64,000 nt of DNA from Bacteroides mediterraneensis (GTDB lineage Bacteria > Bacteroidota > Bacteroidia > Bacteroidales > Bacteroidaceae): contig NZ_LT635783.1 of NCBI RefSeq assembly GCF_900128455.1, forward strand, positions 1,142,919 through 1,206,918. The letters are read 5' to 3'. Under the pieces are notes generated by a model, which saw only the letters and a list, made by a program, of their open reading frames with translations, did no database searches and was not told where the DNA came from. The position numbers and the translations under genes are program-made. Position 1 is the first letter of the stretch, and every line of letters begins with the position of its first letter. Below are positions 17,031 through 25,566 of this stretch, one piece after another.

Positions 17031-17070
17031 AAAAATCCCCGGATGGCAATCTCGTTATCCGGGGATTTTT
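17031..17070. terminator. Bidirectional intrinsic terminator
   Basis: A 14-bp perfect stem (AAAAATCCCCGGAT, 17031-17044, with 17057-17070) with A and T flanks, between the convergent GNAT-nitrilase and rfbC genes. Confidence 0.92.
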
Positions 17071-17075
17071 GTGTC

Positions 17076-17651
17076 TTATTCTTTGTAAAGGTCTTCGTGG
17101 TAGTCGAACAGCCAGTTGGCTTCTGCCAGTAGCGGATGGTGTTTGTCTTTCTCCGAAAGGATGACTTTTTCGGCAGGTATCTTCCAGTCAATCTTCAAAG
17201 CCGGGTCGTTCCAGGCAATGGCTCCTTCACTTTGGGGGGCATAGAAATTGTCGCACTTGTACTGGAAGATGACTTCATCGCTCAGTACGCTGAATCCGTG
17301 GGCAAAGCCTCGTGGAATGAAGAACTGGCGGTGATTGTCTTCGGTCAGTTCCACAGCTACATGTTGTCCGAAAGTGGGAGAACCCTTTCGGATGTCCACC
17401 GCCACGTCGAGTACAGAACCCTTGATGACTCTTACCAGCTTGCTTTGAGCAAACGGTGGTTTCTGAAAATGCAGTCCGCGTAATACCCCGTAACTGGATT
17501 TACTCTCGTTGTCTTGTACGAAATGGATGGTGCGTACTTGCTTGTCGAAATCTCTTTGTGAAAAAGATTCAAAAAAATATCCTCTCTCATCTTTGAACAG
17601 GCGGGGTTCGATAATGACCACCCCTTCAATCTCTGTATTTATTACTTCCAT
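17076..17651 (-). CDS. rfbC: dTDP-4-dehydrorhamnose 3,5-epimerase
   Basis: A 191-residue cupin epimerase (RmlC/RfbC) of the dTDP-L-rhamnose pathway. Motifs: RGYFFESFSQRDFD, VLRGLHFQKPPFAQSKLVRV with the catalytic His, FIPRGFAHGFSVLSDEV, and the tyrosine region FQYKCDNFYAP. Length is normal. It follows rfbA by 20 bases and forms a two-gene operon; rfbB and rfbD are not in the window. The product feeds surface polysaccharide synthesis. Confidence 0.95.
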   Translation of the reverse strand: MEVINTEIEGVVIIEPRLFKDERGYFFESFSQRDFDKQVRTIHFVQDNESKSSYGVLRGLHFQKPPFAQSKLVRVIKGSVLDVAVDIRKGSPTFGQHVAVELTEDNHRQFFIPRGFAHGFSVLSDEVIFQYKCDNFYAPQSEGAIAWNDPALKIDWKIPAEKVILSEKDKHHPLLAEANWLFDYHEDLYKE

Positions 17652-17671
17652 GTGTGAATGATTAATATCAT

Positions 17672-18565
17672 TTATCGGTTGTTCTTTTGCAATTCGTCGA
17701 TGACCTTCAGTAAATACTGGCCGTATTGGTTTTTCAGCATGGGCTGGGCCAGTTCTCTCATCTTTTCGGGGGTAATCCAGCCTTGTCGCAGGGCTATTCC
17801 TTCCAGGCAGGCAACTTTCAGTCCTTGTCGTTTTTCAATTACCTCGATGTAGGTGGATGCCTCTGCCAGCGAGTCGTGTGTGCCGGTGTCCAGCCAGGCG
17901 AATCCTCTTCCCAAAGTCTGGACTTTCAGTTCTCCGTCGGCCAGGAAACGCTGGTTCACCGAAGTGATTTCCAGTTCACCGCGGGCGGAAGGTTTGATTT
18001 GTTTGGCCACTTCCACCACTTTGTTCGGATAGAAATAAAGGCCTGTCACGGCATAGTTGGACTTGGGGTGCCGAGGCTTTTCTTCAATGGACAGGCAATT
18101 TCCTTCCTTGTCGAATTCAGCCACTCCATAACGTTCCGGGTCGCTCACCCAATAGCCGAAAACGGTCGCTTTTCCTTCTTCTTCGGCCATACGGACCGCT
18201 TCTTTCAGCATCACCGTGAAGCTGTTCCCATGGAAAATATTGTCACCCAGTACCAGGCAGACTGCATCCTTTCCTATAAATTCTTCTCCAATCAGGAATG
18301 CTTGTGCCAGTCCGTCGGGGGAAGGCTGTTCTGCATATTCAAAATGTACGCCGAAATCGCTTCCGTCTCCTAGCAGCCGGCGGAATCCGGGAAGGTCGTA
18401 AGGAGTAGAAATAATCAGAATATCACGTATCCCTGCCAGCATCAGCACAGATATCGGGTAATAAATCATGGGTTTGTCAAAAACTGGAAGAAGTTGTTTG
18501 GAGACCCCTTTGGTTATAGGGTAGAGTCGAGTGCCCGACCCTCCTGCAAGAACAATACCTTTCAT
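17672..18565 (-). CDS. rfbA: Glucose-1-phosphate thymidylyltransferase
   Basis: A 297-residue nucleotidyltransferase (RmlA/RfbA), which makes dTDP-glucose from glucose-1-phosphate and dTTP. The N-terminal signature [20 protein letters not shown] is complete, followed by [26 protein letters not shown] (metal Asp) and a C-terminal [15 protein letters not shown]. Start at 18565 begins exactly at the conserved MKGIVLAGG. First gene of the rfbA-rfbC pair; promoter at 18623-18593. Confidence 0.96.
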   Translation of the reverse strand: MKGIVLAGGSGTRLYPITKGVSKQLLPVFDKPMIYYPISVLMLAGIRDILIISTPYDLPGFRRLLGDGSDFGVHFEYAEQPSPDGLAQAFLIGEEFIGKDAVCLVLGDNIFHGNSFTVMLKEAVRMAEEEGKATVFGYWVSDPERYGVAEFDKEGNCLSIEEKPRHPKSNYAVTGLYFYPNKVVEVAKQIKPSARGELEITSVNQRFLADGELKVQTLGRGFAWLDTGTHDSLAEASTYIEVIEKRQGLKVACLEGIALRQGWITPEKMRELAQPMLKNQYGQYLLKVIDELQKNNR

Positions 18566-18592
18566 GGTTGAATGATTTTAATTAGTTTGCTG

Positions 18593-18623
18593 CAAAGAAA
18601 AAAGTTTTTTGTGAGAACTCAAA
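18593..18623 (-). promoter_or_regulatory. Promoter of rfbA-rfbC
   Basis: On the minus strand TTTG (18623-18620), a 19-bp spacer, then TTTCTTTG (18600-18593), close to the TTTG/TAnnTTTG consensus, 27 bases before the rfbA start. Confidence 0.5.
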
Positions 18624-18704
18624 GTTTCTGCCTATTATCATTAAGGTAGAAAGGCTGTATGGGATACTTTTTGTAAAGAAAAATACAAATTCCTTTCTCC
18701 AGGT

Positions 18705-18735
18705 ATTGTAAGTTTCAAAAATAGTTGTACCTTTG
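18705..18735 (+). promoter_or_regulatory. Promoter of the tRNA cluster
   Basis: ATTG (18705-18708), a 19-bp spacer and TACCTTTG (18728-18735), an exact -7 match, 37 bases before the first tRNA. Confidence 0.7.
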
Positions 18736-18772
18736 CAACGCATTTGAGAAAAACAAGTGCGGCGAACATTCT

Positions 18773-18844
18773 GGTTCCTTGGATGAGTGGCTTAGTCAGC
18801 GGTCTGCAAAACCGTGCACGGCGGTTCGAATCCGCCAGGAACCT
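18773..18844 (+). tRNA. tRNA-Cys (GCA)
   Basis: A 72-nt cloverleaf: acceptor GGTTCCT pairs with AGGAACC, discriminator U as usual for Cys, anticodon GCA at 18806-18808 in a CTGCAAA loop on a GCGGT/ACCGT stem, and a standard TTCGAAT T-loop. CCA is not encoded. Confidence 0.95.
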
Positions 18845-18868
18845 CGCAAATTGGAAAGAGAGAACATC

Positions 18869-18940
18869 GGTTCCTTGGATGAGTGGCTTAGTCAGCGGTC
18901 TGCAAAACCGTGCACGGCGGTTCGAATCCGCCAGGAACCT
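18869..18940 (+). tRNA. tRNA-Cys (GCA), second identical copy
   Basis: Identical in sequence to the copy 96 bases upstream; anticodon GCA at 18902-18904. The 24-base spacer between the two is unrelated to the flanks. Confidence 0.95.
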
Positions 18941-18954
18941 CCAGACAACAAGAT

Positions 18955-19027
18955 GCACTCTTAGCTCAGTTGGTAGAGCAACTGACTCTTAATCAGTGGG
19001 TCCAGGGTTCGAATCCCTGAGGGTGTA
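18955..19027 (+). tRNA. tRNA-Lys (CTT)
   Basis: A 73-nt cloverleaf: acceptor GCACTCT pairs with AGGGTGT (two G-U pairs), discriminator A, anticodon CTT at 18988-18990 within ACTGA-CTCTTAA-TCAGT, T-arm CAGGGTTCGAATCCCTG. Third member of the cluster. Confidence 0.94.
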
Positions 19028-19033
19028 CGAAGG

Positions 19034-19069
19034 ATGGTTTTAGGGATTTTCCCTGAAACCATTTTTTTT
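19034..19069 (+). terminator. Terminator of the tRNA cluster
   Basis: Stem ATGGTTTTAGGG (19034-19045) with CCCTGAAACCAT (19051-19062), one G-U pair, then a T run; seven bases after tRNA-Lys. Confidence 0.85.
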
Positions 19070-19113
19070 GTTTCCAATTTTTCCTTTATCTGTTTTTAAA
19101 CATAAAGCATTCT

Positions 19114-19144
19114 TTTGTGGTCTTACATAAAATCTTTTCCTTTG
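19114..19144 (+). promoter_or_regulatory. Probable fucR promoter
   Basis: TTTG (19114-19117), a 19-bp spacer, then TTCCTTTG (19137-19144), one mismatch to TAnnTTTG; 34 bases before the fucR start. Confidence 0.5.
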
Positions 19145-19163
19145 TGTCAGCATAGTTCAGCAC
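19145..19163 (+). promoter_or_regulatory. Candidate FucR operator upstream of fucR
   Basis: TGTCAGCATAGTTCAGCAC lies at the presumed transcription start, immediately after the -7 element. It shares TGTC, CAGC and the 8-mer TTCAGCAC with a segment upstream of fucI (20190-20206). Placement fits autorepression; the assignment is inferred. Confidence 0.35.
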
Positions 19164-19178
19164 AGATAATGCATTGAT

Positions 19179-20165
19179 ATGGATAAGAGTATACAATTTG
19201 GAAAACAGTCCACTAAGGTAAAGCAACTGTCGGATTGGATTGAACAGGACATCTTGATGGGAAAGTATCGGACGGATACGAGTTTGCCTTCTATCAATGT
19301 GTTGAGCAGAACCTACCATGTGTCGCGTGATACGGTATTTAAAGCTTTTGCCGACTTGCGTGAAAGGCGTTTGATTGATTCTACTCCCGGCAAGGGATAT
19401 TACGTCATTAACCGGCAAGAGAAGATTTTTCTGTTGCTGGATGAATATTCACCTTTTAAGAATACCTTATATAATAGTTTTGTCAAGAAACTTTCTACCT
19501 TGTATAAGGTAGATCTTTGGTTTCATCAGTATAATGAACATATATTCGACACCATCTTGCGGGAAGCTATCGGGAGATACAATTATTATGTGGTCATGAA
19601 TTTTGACAATGAAAGGTTTTCTCCTTTGTTCGATAAGATTCCCTCTTCCAGACTTTTACTACTCGACTTTGGCAAGTTTGAGAAAGGAAGCCATTCTTAC
19701 ATTTGCCAGAATTTCGATGAGGCTTTTTATAAAGCGCTGTCAGAATTGTCCGCACGTTTGAAGCGTTATCGTAAAATTGTGTTCCAGCTTCCTCAAGAAT
19801 CTAAGCATCCCCATTCTTCCATACAGAGTTTTGAAGCTTATTGCCGTGACAATCATTTTGGGGCGGATGTGATACAAGATGAAGAGATTCAGGAAATAGA
19901 AAAGGGGGTTGTGTACGTTGTTATCCGGCAAACAGACGTGGTGAACGTCATTAAGCGGAGTAGGGAGAGAGGATTGAAGTGTGGGGTTGATTTTGGATTG
20001 ATTGCCTATAACGATACGCCAGCTTATGAAGTGATAGATGAGGGAATTACGGCACTTAGCATTAACTGGGAAGAAATGGGAAGAAAAGCGGCGCATTTTA
20101 TTTTGACAGGTGAAGGCGTACAGGAATTTCTTCCTACGGAAGTGCATCTTCGATGTTCTGTTTGA
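19179..20165 (+). CDS. fucR: GntR-type transcriptional regulator of L-fucose use
   Basis: A 328-residue regulator. Residues about 10-75 are a GntR winged helix-turn-helix (KYRTDTSLPSINVLSRTYHV, then SRDTVFKAFADLRERRLI). The rest has the periplasmic-binding/LacI-like effector fold (FDNERFSPLFDKIPSSRLLL, GLIAYNDTPAYEVIDEGIT). It heads the fucI-fucA-fucK-fucP cluster. By homology of order and type it corresponds to FucR, the repressor known in Bacteroides thetaiotaomicron to respond to L-fucose. A gap of 104 bases with its own -7 element separates it from fucI. Confidence 0.88.
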   Translation: MDKSIQFGKQSTKVKQLSDWIEQDILMGKYRTDTSLPSINVLSRTYHVSRDTVFKAFADLRERRLIDSTPGKGYYVINRQEKIFLLLDEYSPFKNTLYNSFVKKLSTLYKVDLWFHQYNEHIFDTILREAIGRYNYYVVMNFDNERFSPLFDKIPSSRLLLLDFGKFEKGSHSYICQNFDEAFYKALSELSARLKRYRKIVFQLPQESKHPHSSIQSFEAYCRDNHFGADVIQDEEIQEIEKGVVYVVIRQTDVVNVIKRSRERGLKCGVDFGLIAYNDTPAYEVIDEGITALSINWEEMGRKAAHFILTGEGVQEFLPTEVHLRCSV

Positions 20166-20189
20166 TAAAAATGAAAAGTGCGTATGCTG

Positions 20190-20206
20190 TGTCTCAGCTT
20201 CAGCAC
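20190..20206 (+). promoter_or_regulatory. Candidate FucR operator upstream of fucI
   Basis: TGTCTCAGCTTCAGCAC repeats the TTCAGCAC core found at the fucR start; 41 bases upstream of the fucI -7 element. Confidence 0.3.
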
Positions 20207-20247
20207 GGCCAGTATGGATAAATGAACAAGACAATATAATAGAAGTT

Positions 20248-20255
20248 TAACTTTG
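20248..20255 (+). promoter_or_regulatory. -7 element (TAACTTTG) of the fucIAKP operon
   Basis: Exact TAnnTTTG, 14 bases before the fucI ATG. No matching -33, consistent with a regulated promoter. Confidence 0.6.
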
Positions 20256-20269
20256 TAAAAAATCGAAAC

Positions 20270-22042
20270 ATGAAAAATTATCCGAAAATTGGGATTCGTC
20301 CCACCATTGACGGGCGTCAGGGTGGCGTTCGTGAAAGCCTTGAAGAAAAGACTATGAATCTGGCTAAAGCCGTAGCCGAATTGATTTCTTCCAATCTGAG
20401 AAACGGTGATGGAAGTCCCGTGGAATGTGTAATTGCAGATTCTACCATCGGGCGAGTAGCTGAAAGTGCAGCTTGTGCCGAAAAATTTGAACGTGAAGGG
20501 GTGGGAGCTACTATTACTGTCACTTCCTGCTGGTGTTACGGGGCTGAAACAATGGACATGAATCCTTATTATCCGAAGGCTGTGTGGGGATTCAATGGAA
20601 CGGAAAGACCGGGAGCGGTGTATTTGGCAGCGGTGTTGGCCGGACATGCACAGAAAGGATTGCCGGCATTTGGCATTTACGGTCATGATGTGCAAGATAT
20701 AGAAGACAACACTATTCCGGCTGATGTAGCCGAAAAGATTCTGCGCTTTGCCCGTGCAGCTCAGGCAGTGGCAACCATGAGAGGAAAGTCCTATCTTTCG
20801 ATGGGTAGCGTGTCCATGGGAATTGCCGGTTCGATTGTAAATCCGGATTTCTTCCAGGAATATTTGGGTATGCGTTGTGAATCAGTGGATTTGACCGAGA
20901 TTATCCGCCGTATGACCGAAGGAATTTACGATAAGGAGGAATATGCCAAGGCGATGGCATGGACTGAAAAGTATTGTAAAAAGAATGAAGGAAAGGATTT
21001 CAACGTGGAAGCAAAGGTCAAGACACGTGCTGAAAAAGATGCCGACTGGGAGTTTATCGTGAAAATGACGATTATCATGCGCGATTTGATGACTGGAAAT
21101 CCGAAACTCAAGGAATTGGGTTTCAAGGAAGAGGCATTGGGACATAATGCCATTGCAGCCGGTTTCCAGGGTCAGCGCCAGTGGACAGACTTTTATCCCA
21201 ATGGGGATTTCTCGGAAGCATTGCTGAATACGTCTTTTGATTGGAACGGCATTCGTGAGGCTTACGTGGTAGCAACAGAAAATGATGCTTGCAATGGAGT
21301 AGCCATGCTCTTCGGCCATTTGTTGACCAACCGTGCACAGATTTTCTCTGATGTACGTACCTACTGGAGTCCGGAAGCCGTGAAACGTGTGACAGGTAAG
21401 GAACTGACCGGACTGGCACAGAATGGCATTATTCATTTGATTAATTCCGGAGCTACCACATTGGATGGTACAGGACAGCAGACCGATGCCAATGGCAATC
21501 CGGCGATGAAGCCGTCTTGGGAAATTACGGAGAGCGAAGTGGAAAAATGCTTGGAAGCAACTACTTGGTATCCGGCCAACAGAGACTATTTCCGTGGAGG
21601 TGGTTTCTCTTCTAACTTCTTGTCAAAGGGGGGCATGCCTGTCACCATGAGCCGTTTGAACTTGATTAAAGGACTGGGTCCGGTTCTCCAGATTGCAGAA
21701 GGATGGACAGTGGAAATCGATCCGGAAATCCATAAGCTGCTGGATGAACGTACCGACCGTACATGGCCGACTACTTGGTTTGTACCCCGCTTGTGCGACA
21801 AACCGGCTTTCAAGGATGTTTATTCTGTCATGAATAATTGGGGAGCTAATCATGGAGCCATCAGTTACGGGCACATTGGTCAAGATTTGATTACGCTGGC
21901 TTCTATTCTGCGTATTCCGGTTTGCATGCACAATGTGGAAGATGACAAGATTTTCCGTCCCGCCGCATGGAATGCATTTGGTATGGATAAAGAAGGAGCT
22001 GATTACCGGGCATGTCAGAATTACGGTCCTATTTATAAATAA
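20270..22042 (+). CDS. fucI: L-fucose isomerase
   Basis: A 590-residue cytoplasmic enzyme converting L-fucose to L-fuculose; it also accepts D-arabinose in relatives. The full-length family pattern is present: [19 protein letters not shown] at the start, [13 protein letters not shown], the metal-site region [21 protein letters not shown] with Glu and Asp ligands, and the C-terminal [19 protein letters not shown] with the His ligand. First structural gene of the operon; fucA begins about 70 bases after its stop. Confidence 0.97.
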   Translation: MKNYPKIGIRPTIDGRQGGVRESLEEKTMNLAKAVAELISSNLRNGDGSPVECVIADSTIGRVAESAACAEKFEREGVGATITVTSCWCYGAETMDMNPYYPKAVWGFNGTERPGAVYLAAVLAGHAQKGLPAFGIYGHDVQDIEDNTIPADVAEKILRFARAAQAVATMRGKSYLSMGSVSMGIAGSIVNPDFFQEYLGMRCESVDLTEIIRRMTEGIYDKEEYAKAMAWTEKYCKKNEGKDFNVEAKVKTRAEKDADWEFIVKMTIIMRDLMTGNPKLKELGFKEEALGHNAIAAGFQGQRQWTDFYPNGDFSEALLNTSFDWNGIREAYVVATENDACNGVAMLFGHLLTNRAQIFSDVRTYWSPEAVKRVTGKELTGLAQNGIIHLINSGATTLDGTGQQTDANGNPAMKPSWEITESEVEKCLEATTWYPANRDYFRGGGFSSNFLSKGGMPVTMSRLNLIKGLGPVLQIAEGWTVEIDPEIHKLLDERTDRTWPTTWFVPRLCDKPAFKDVYSVMNNWGANHGAISYGHIGQDLITLASILRIPVCMHNVEDDKIFRPAAWNAFGMDKEGADYRACQNYGPIYK

Positions 22043-22113
22043 CTCATTTAATTTTGCCGGAACGGATGGGAGAACCCGTTTGTTCCGGCTATATATCCAT
22101 TCTTGATAAGATT

Positions 22114-22752
22114 ATGATTACAAACGAACAGATTGAAGAATTTTTGAAGCAGGCTCATCGGGTAGGTGATGCCGGATTGACCGTGTGCAGCAGTGGTAAT
22201 CTTTCATGGCGTGTGGGCGATGAAGTGCTGGTGTCTGGCACAGGCTCGTGGGTTCCTTCCCTGACAAAAGATAAAGTGGCGGTTTGCCGGCTGGAAAACG
22301 GAGAGGTGTTGAATGGAGTAAAACCCTCCATGGAAAGTGTTTTTCATTTGGGAGTGTTGAGAGAGCGTCCCGATGTAAATGTGGTGCTTCATTTCCAGTC
22401 ACCCTATGCTACTGTGGTGTCGTGCATGGAAAATACCCCCAAAGATTTTAATGTGACAGCAGAAGTGCCTTGCCATGTGGGAGCAGAGATTCCGGTCATT
22501 CCGTATTTCCGTCCGGGTTCCAAAGAATTGGCTGAGGCTGTGATTGCAGCTATGAAGTCGCATAATTCCGTATTGCTTCAAAAGCATGGGCAGGTGGTTT
22601 GCGGAAAAGACTTTGACCAGGCTTTCGAAAGAGCGATGTTTTTTGAAATGGCGTGCCGTATCATTGTGCTTTCCGGAGGTAAATACAAGACGTTGACAGC
22701 GGAAGAGATTGATGATCTCGACACATATATTTTAGGAAAAAAGACGAAATGA
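22114..22752 (+). CDS. fucA: Class II L-fuculose-1-phosphate aldolase
   Basis: A 212-residue zinc aldolase that splits L-fuculose-1-phosphate into dihydroxyacetone phosphate and L-lactaldehyde. Class II marks are CSSGNLSWRVGDEVLVSGTG, the Glu in KPSMESVFH, and HGQVV with the third zinc His. The usual His-x-His pair reads LHFQSPYAT, so one expected zinc ligand is Gln. The ATG at 22114 begins at the conserved MITNEQIEEF; the upstream start at 22054 would add 20 residues that look like untranslated leader. Its stop overlaps the kinase start by four bases. Confidence 0.9.
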   Translation: MITNEQIEEFLKQAHRVGDAGLTVCSSGNLSWRVGDEVLVSGTGSWVPSLTKDKVAVCRLENGEVLNGVKPSMESVFHLGVLRERPDVNVVLHFQSPYATVVSCMENTPKDFNVTAEVPCHVGAEIPVIPYFRPGSKELAEAVIAAMKSHNSVLLQKHGQVVCGKDFDQAFERAMFFEMACRIIVLSGGKYKTLTAEEIDDLDTYILGKKTK

Positions 22753-24092
22753 AAGAAGCATATTTAGCGATAGATTTTGGAGGAGGTAGCGGCAGAGTAA
22801 TTGCCGGCTACCTTTCCGGTGACGAACTTCAGCTGGATACGGTACATCGTTTTTCCAATCGTCAGGTGCGGATGGGAGGACATATTTATTGGGATTTTCT
22901 TTCTTTGTTTGAAGAGATGAAAGTCGGTATCCGTATGGCGGTAGAAAAGGGATATTTTTTGAAAAGTATTGGAATAGATACTTGGGGCGTGGATTTCGGT
23001 TTGATTGATGCACAGGGAAATTTACTGGGGAATCCAGTCTGTTATCGCGACAGTCGTACGGAGGGTATGCCCGAGGAGTTTTTTTCGAAGGTGAATGTAG
23101 CGGCACATTATGCGGAATCGGGTACACAGGTCATGGCAATCAATACTCTGTTTCAACTATATGCTATGCAAAAGGAAAACAATACATTGTTGAAGATCGC
23201 CGACAAATTGTTGTTCATGCCCGATTTGTTCAGCTATTATCTGACAGGAGTCGCCAACAATGAATATAGTATTGCTTCTACTTCCGAACTGCTGGATGCC
23301 AAGGCACGCACCTGGAATTTCAAACTGATTCGTGAATTGGGACTTCCAACGCATCTTTTTGGAGAAATTGTCATGCCGGGTACTTCACGTGGATTCTTGA
23401 AGCAGGAAATCAAGGAACAGATAGGAATAGACTATGAAGTGGAAGTGATAGCGGTGGCTTCGCATGACACCGCTAGTGCAGCCAGTGTGGTTCCTTCGTC
23501 TGTGGATGGAAAGAAAGTGGCTTTTTTGAGTTCAGGCACCTGGTCTTTGCTGGGAGTCATGAACCCTGAACCGATTTTGACAGAAGAAGCCCGTTTGGCT
23601 GGATTCACCAATGAAGGAGGAAGAGAAGGACAGATTTGTTTTTTGCAGAACATCACCGGATTGTGGATTCTGCAGAAACTGATGCAGGAATGGAAAGACG
23701 AGGGAAAGGATGTGGCCTACACTACCTTGTTGCCGGCTGCGGAATGTGCGGAAACCGAGGCGTTGATTGATGTGGATGAGGCCGATTTCCAGTGCCCGGT
23801 GCGTATGGCAGATGCGATTGCCGCTTATTGTGTGGCTCAGGGGCAGAAACCGCCTGTCACTCAAGGAGAATTTGTGAAATGTGTGCTTCGTTCGCTGGCC
23901 TTGCGTTATAAAACGGGCTTGGAGGCCCTGAACCGTCTTTTGCCGGAACCTGTCGCAAAACTGTATGTCATAGGCGGAGGAAGTCAGAACAAATATTTGA
24001 ATCGGCTGACAGAAGAAGCCATTGGAATTCCCGTAGTAGAAGGACCGGTTGAGGCCACTGCCATCGGAAATATCATGCAACAAATCAAGTGA
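22749..24092 (+). CDS. fucK: L-fuculokinase of the rhamnulokinase-like FGGY type
   Basis: A 447-residue FGGY carbohydrate kinase. The ATP-binding DFGGGSGRVIAGYL begins the protein, IDTWGVDFGLID and CYRDSRTEGM follow in the sugar domain, and SSGTWSLLGV and the C-terminal VIGGGSQNKYLNRL complete the nucleotide site. By sequence it is closer to rhamnulokinase (RhaB) than to E. coli FucK, which is usual in Bacteroides. Its place between aldolase and permease argues for L-fuculose as substrate. The ATGA overlap with fucA indicates coupled translation. Confidence 0.88.
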   Translation: MKEAYLAIDFGGGSGRVIAGYLSGDELQLDTVHRFSNRQVRMGGHIYWDFLSLFEEMKVGIRMAVEKGYFLKSIGIDTWGVDFGLIDAQGNLLGNPVCYRDSRTEGMPEEFFSKVNVAAHYAESGTQVMAINTLFQLYAMQKENNTLLKIADKLLFMPDLFSYYLTGVANNEYSIASTSELLDAKARTWNFKLIRELGLPTHLFGEIVMPGTSRGFLKQEIKEQIGIDYEVEVIAVASHDTASAASVVPSSVDGKKVAFLSSGTWSLLGVMNPEPILTEEARLAGFTNEGGREGQICFLQNITGLWILQKLMQEWKDEGKDVAYTTLLPAAECAETEALIDVDEADFQCPVRMADAIAAYCVAQGQKPPVTQGEFVKCVLRSLALRYKTGLEALNRLLPEPVAKLYVIGGGSQNKYLNRLTEEAIGIPVVEGPVEATAIGNIMQQIK

Positions 24093-24134
24093 CAGGATAA
24101 AAAAATCTACTGTCCTTATTAAAAATCTGATACC

Positions 24135-25448
24135 ATGAATAAAACGTCAAATAACCAATCCATATTGAAAAAGGATGGGGTGAATTTTCTGATTCCCTTT
24201 ATTCTGATTACTTTTTGTTTTGCCTTGTGGGGATTTGCCAATGACATTACCAATCCCATGGTCAAGGCTTTCTCCAAAATATTCAGGATGAGCGTGACCG
24301 ACGGAACCTTGGTGCAAGTCGCATTTTACGGCGGATACTTTGCCATGGCTTTTCCGGCTGCGATGTTTATCCGCAAGTATTCCTACAAGGCAGGCGTTAT
24401 GTTGGGCCTGGGACTGTATGCCTTGGGAGCCCTGTCTTTTTTCCCAGCCAAGTTAACCGGAAACTATTATCCCTTTTTGCTGGCCTATTTCATTATGACG
24501 TGCGGATTGTCTTTTCTGGAAACCAGTTGTAATCCTTATATTCTGTCGATGGGAACAGAAGAAACCGCTACCCGCCGCCTGAATCTGGCACAGGCATTCA
24601 ATCCCATAGGTTCCTTGATGGGAATGTTTGTCGCCATGAATTTCATCCAGAATCAGCTCCATCCGCTGGATACCGCCGAGCGTGCCCAGCTCAGCCAGAC
24701 CGAATTTGAGGCTATCCGTGATTCGGACTTGAGTATCCTCATCACTCCTTATCTGGCCATTGGTGTGTTGATTTTGATTATGCTGCTGGTCATTCGTCTG
24801 ACAAAGATGCCTAAAAATGCTGACCAGTCTCATGCCATCAACTTTATTCCTACTTTGAAACGCTTGTATGCCGTGAAGCGGTATCGTTATGGGGTAGTGG
24901 CGCAGTTCTTTTATGTCGGAGCGCAGATCATGTGCTGGACTTTCATCATTCAGTATGGCACCCGTTTATTTATGTCACAAGGCATGGAAGAGCAGGCGGC
25001 TGAAGTTTTGTCACAGAAATACAACATTATCGCCATGGTCATTTTCTGTATCAGCCGTTTTGTTTGTACCCTGATGTTGAAATATGTCAATCCGGGCCAA
25101 TTGTTGAAAGTGCTTGCCATTGCAGCTTCCCTGTGTGTGCTCGGTGTGATATTCTTGCAGAATATCTATGGCATATATTGTCTGGTGGGAGTTTCCGCCT
25201 GTATGTCACTGATGTTTCCCACCATCTATGGTATTGCGTTAAAAGGAATGGGCGACGATGCGAAGTTTGGTGCCGCCGGATTGATTATGGCCATTCTTGG
25301 AGGTTCGGTACTCCCTCCCTTGCAGGCTTCTCTGATAGATTGCAAGACCCTGTTGGGTATGCCGGCTGTAAATGTGTCGTTCGTACTTCCGCTAATTTGT
25401 TTTCTGGTCATTATAGTCTATGGCCACCGGATGCGCCGGGAAAAATAA
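24135..25448 (+). CDS. fucP: L-fucose:proton symporter
   Basis: A 437-residue major-facilitator permease with 12 predicted membrane helices. FucP-like features: FALWGFANDITNPMV in helix 1 with the conserved Asn/Asp, YGGYFAMAFPAAMFI in helix 2, CGLSFLETSCNPYIL in helix 4 with the conserved Glu, and LNLAQAFNPIGSLMG. The final helices contain FGAAGLIMAILGGSVLPP. Last gene of the fuc operon, closed by a terminator. Confidence 0.94.
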   Translation: MNKTSNNQSILKKDGVNFLIPFILITFCFALWGFANDITNPMVKAFSKIFRMSVTDGTLVQVAFYGGYFAMAFPAAMFIRKYSYKAGVMLGLGLYALGALSFFPAKLTGNYYPFLLAYFIMTCGLSFLETSCNPYILSMGTEETATRRLNLAQAFNPIGSLMGMFVAMNFIQNQLHPLDTAERAQLSQTEFEAIRDSDLSILITPYLAIGVLILIMLLVIRLTKMPKNADQSHAINFIPTLKRLYAVKRYRYGVVAQFFYVGAQIMCWTFIIQYGTRLFMSQGMEEQAAEVLSQKYNIIAMVIFCISRFVCTLMLKYVNPGQLLKVLAIAASLCVLGVIFLQNIYGIYCLVGVSACMSLMFPTIYGIALKGMGDDAKFGAAGLIMAILGGSVLPPLQASLIDCKTLLGMPAVNVSFVLPLICFLVIIVYGHRMRREK

Positions 25449-25453
25449 GAGCC

Positions 25454-25496
25454 AACAAACCCATTTTTCCAGTTTTTAAAGGAAAATGGGTTTGTT
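25454..25496 (+). terminator. Terminator of the fuc operon
   Basis: AACAAACCCATTTTTCC (25454-25470) pairs with GGAAAATGGGTTTGTT (25481-25496) with one bulged base, six bases after the fucP stop; the following bases are T/A-rich. Confidence 0.75.
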
Positions 25497-25510
25497 ATAT
25501 TTACAAGTTT

Positions 25511-25541
25511 GTTGTAATATTCAATTAAGTTCTTATCTTTG
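25511..25541 (+). promoter_or_regulatory. Promoter of the cytochrome c maturation operon
   Basis: GTTG (25511-25514), a 19-bp spacer, then TATCTTTG (25534-25541), exact -7, 26 bases before the ResB-like gene. Confidence 0.65.
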
Positions 25542-25566
25542 CAGATATTTCACCAACTTATGATGA

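Noticed and set aside
18725-18992. Two overlapping ORFs of about 80 codons with repeated peptide segments
   Set aside because: They translate the duplicated tRNA-Cys genes; the repeated peptide is the tRNA sequence read as codons.
22054-22113. Longer N-terminus for fucA
   Set aside because: The 20 extra residues do not resemble class II aldolases and the ATG at 22114 begins at the conserved segment.
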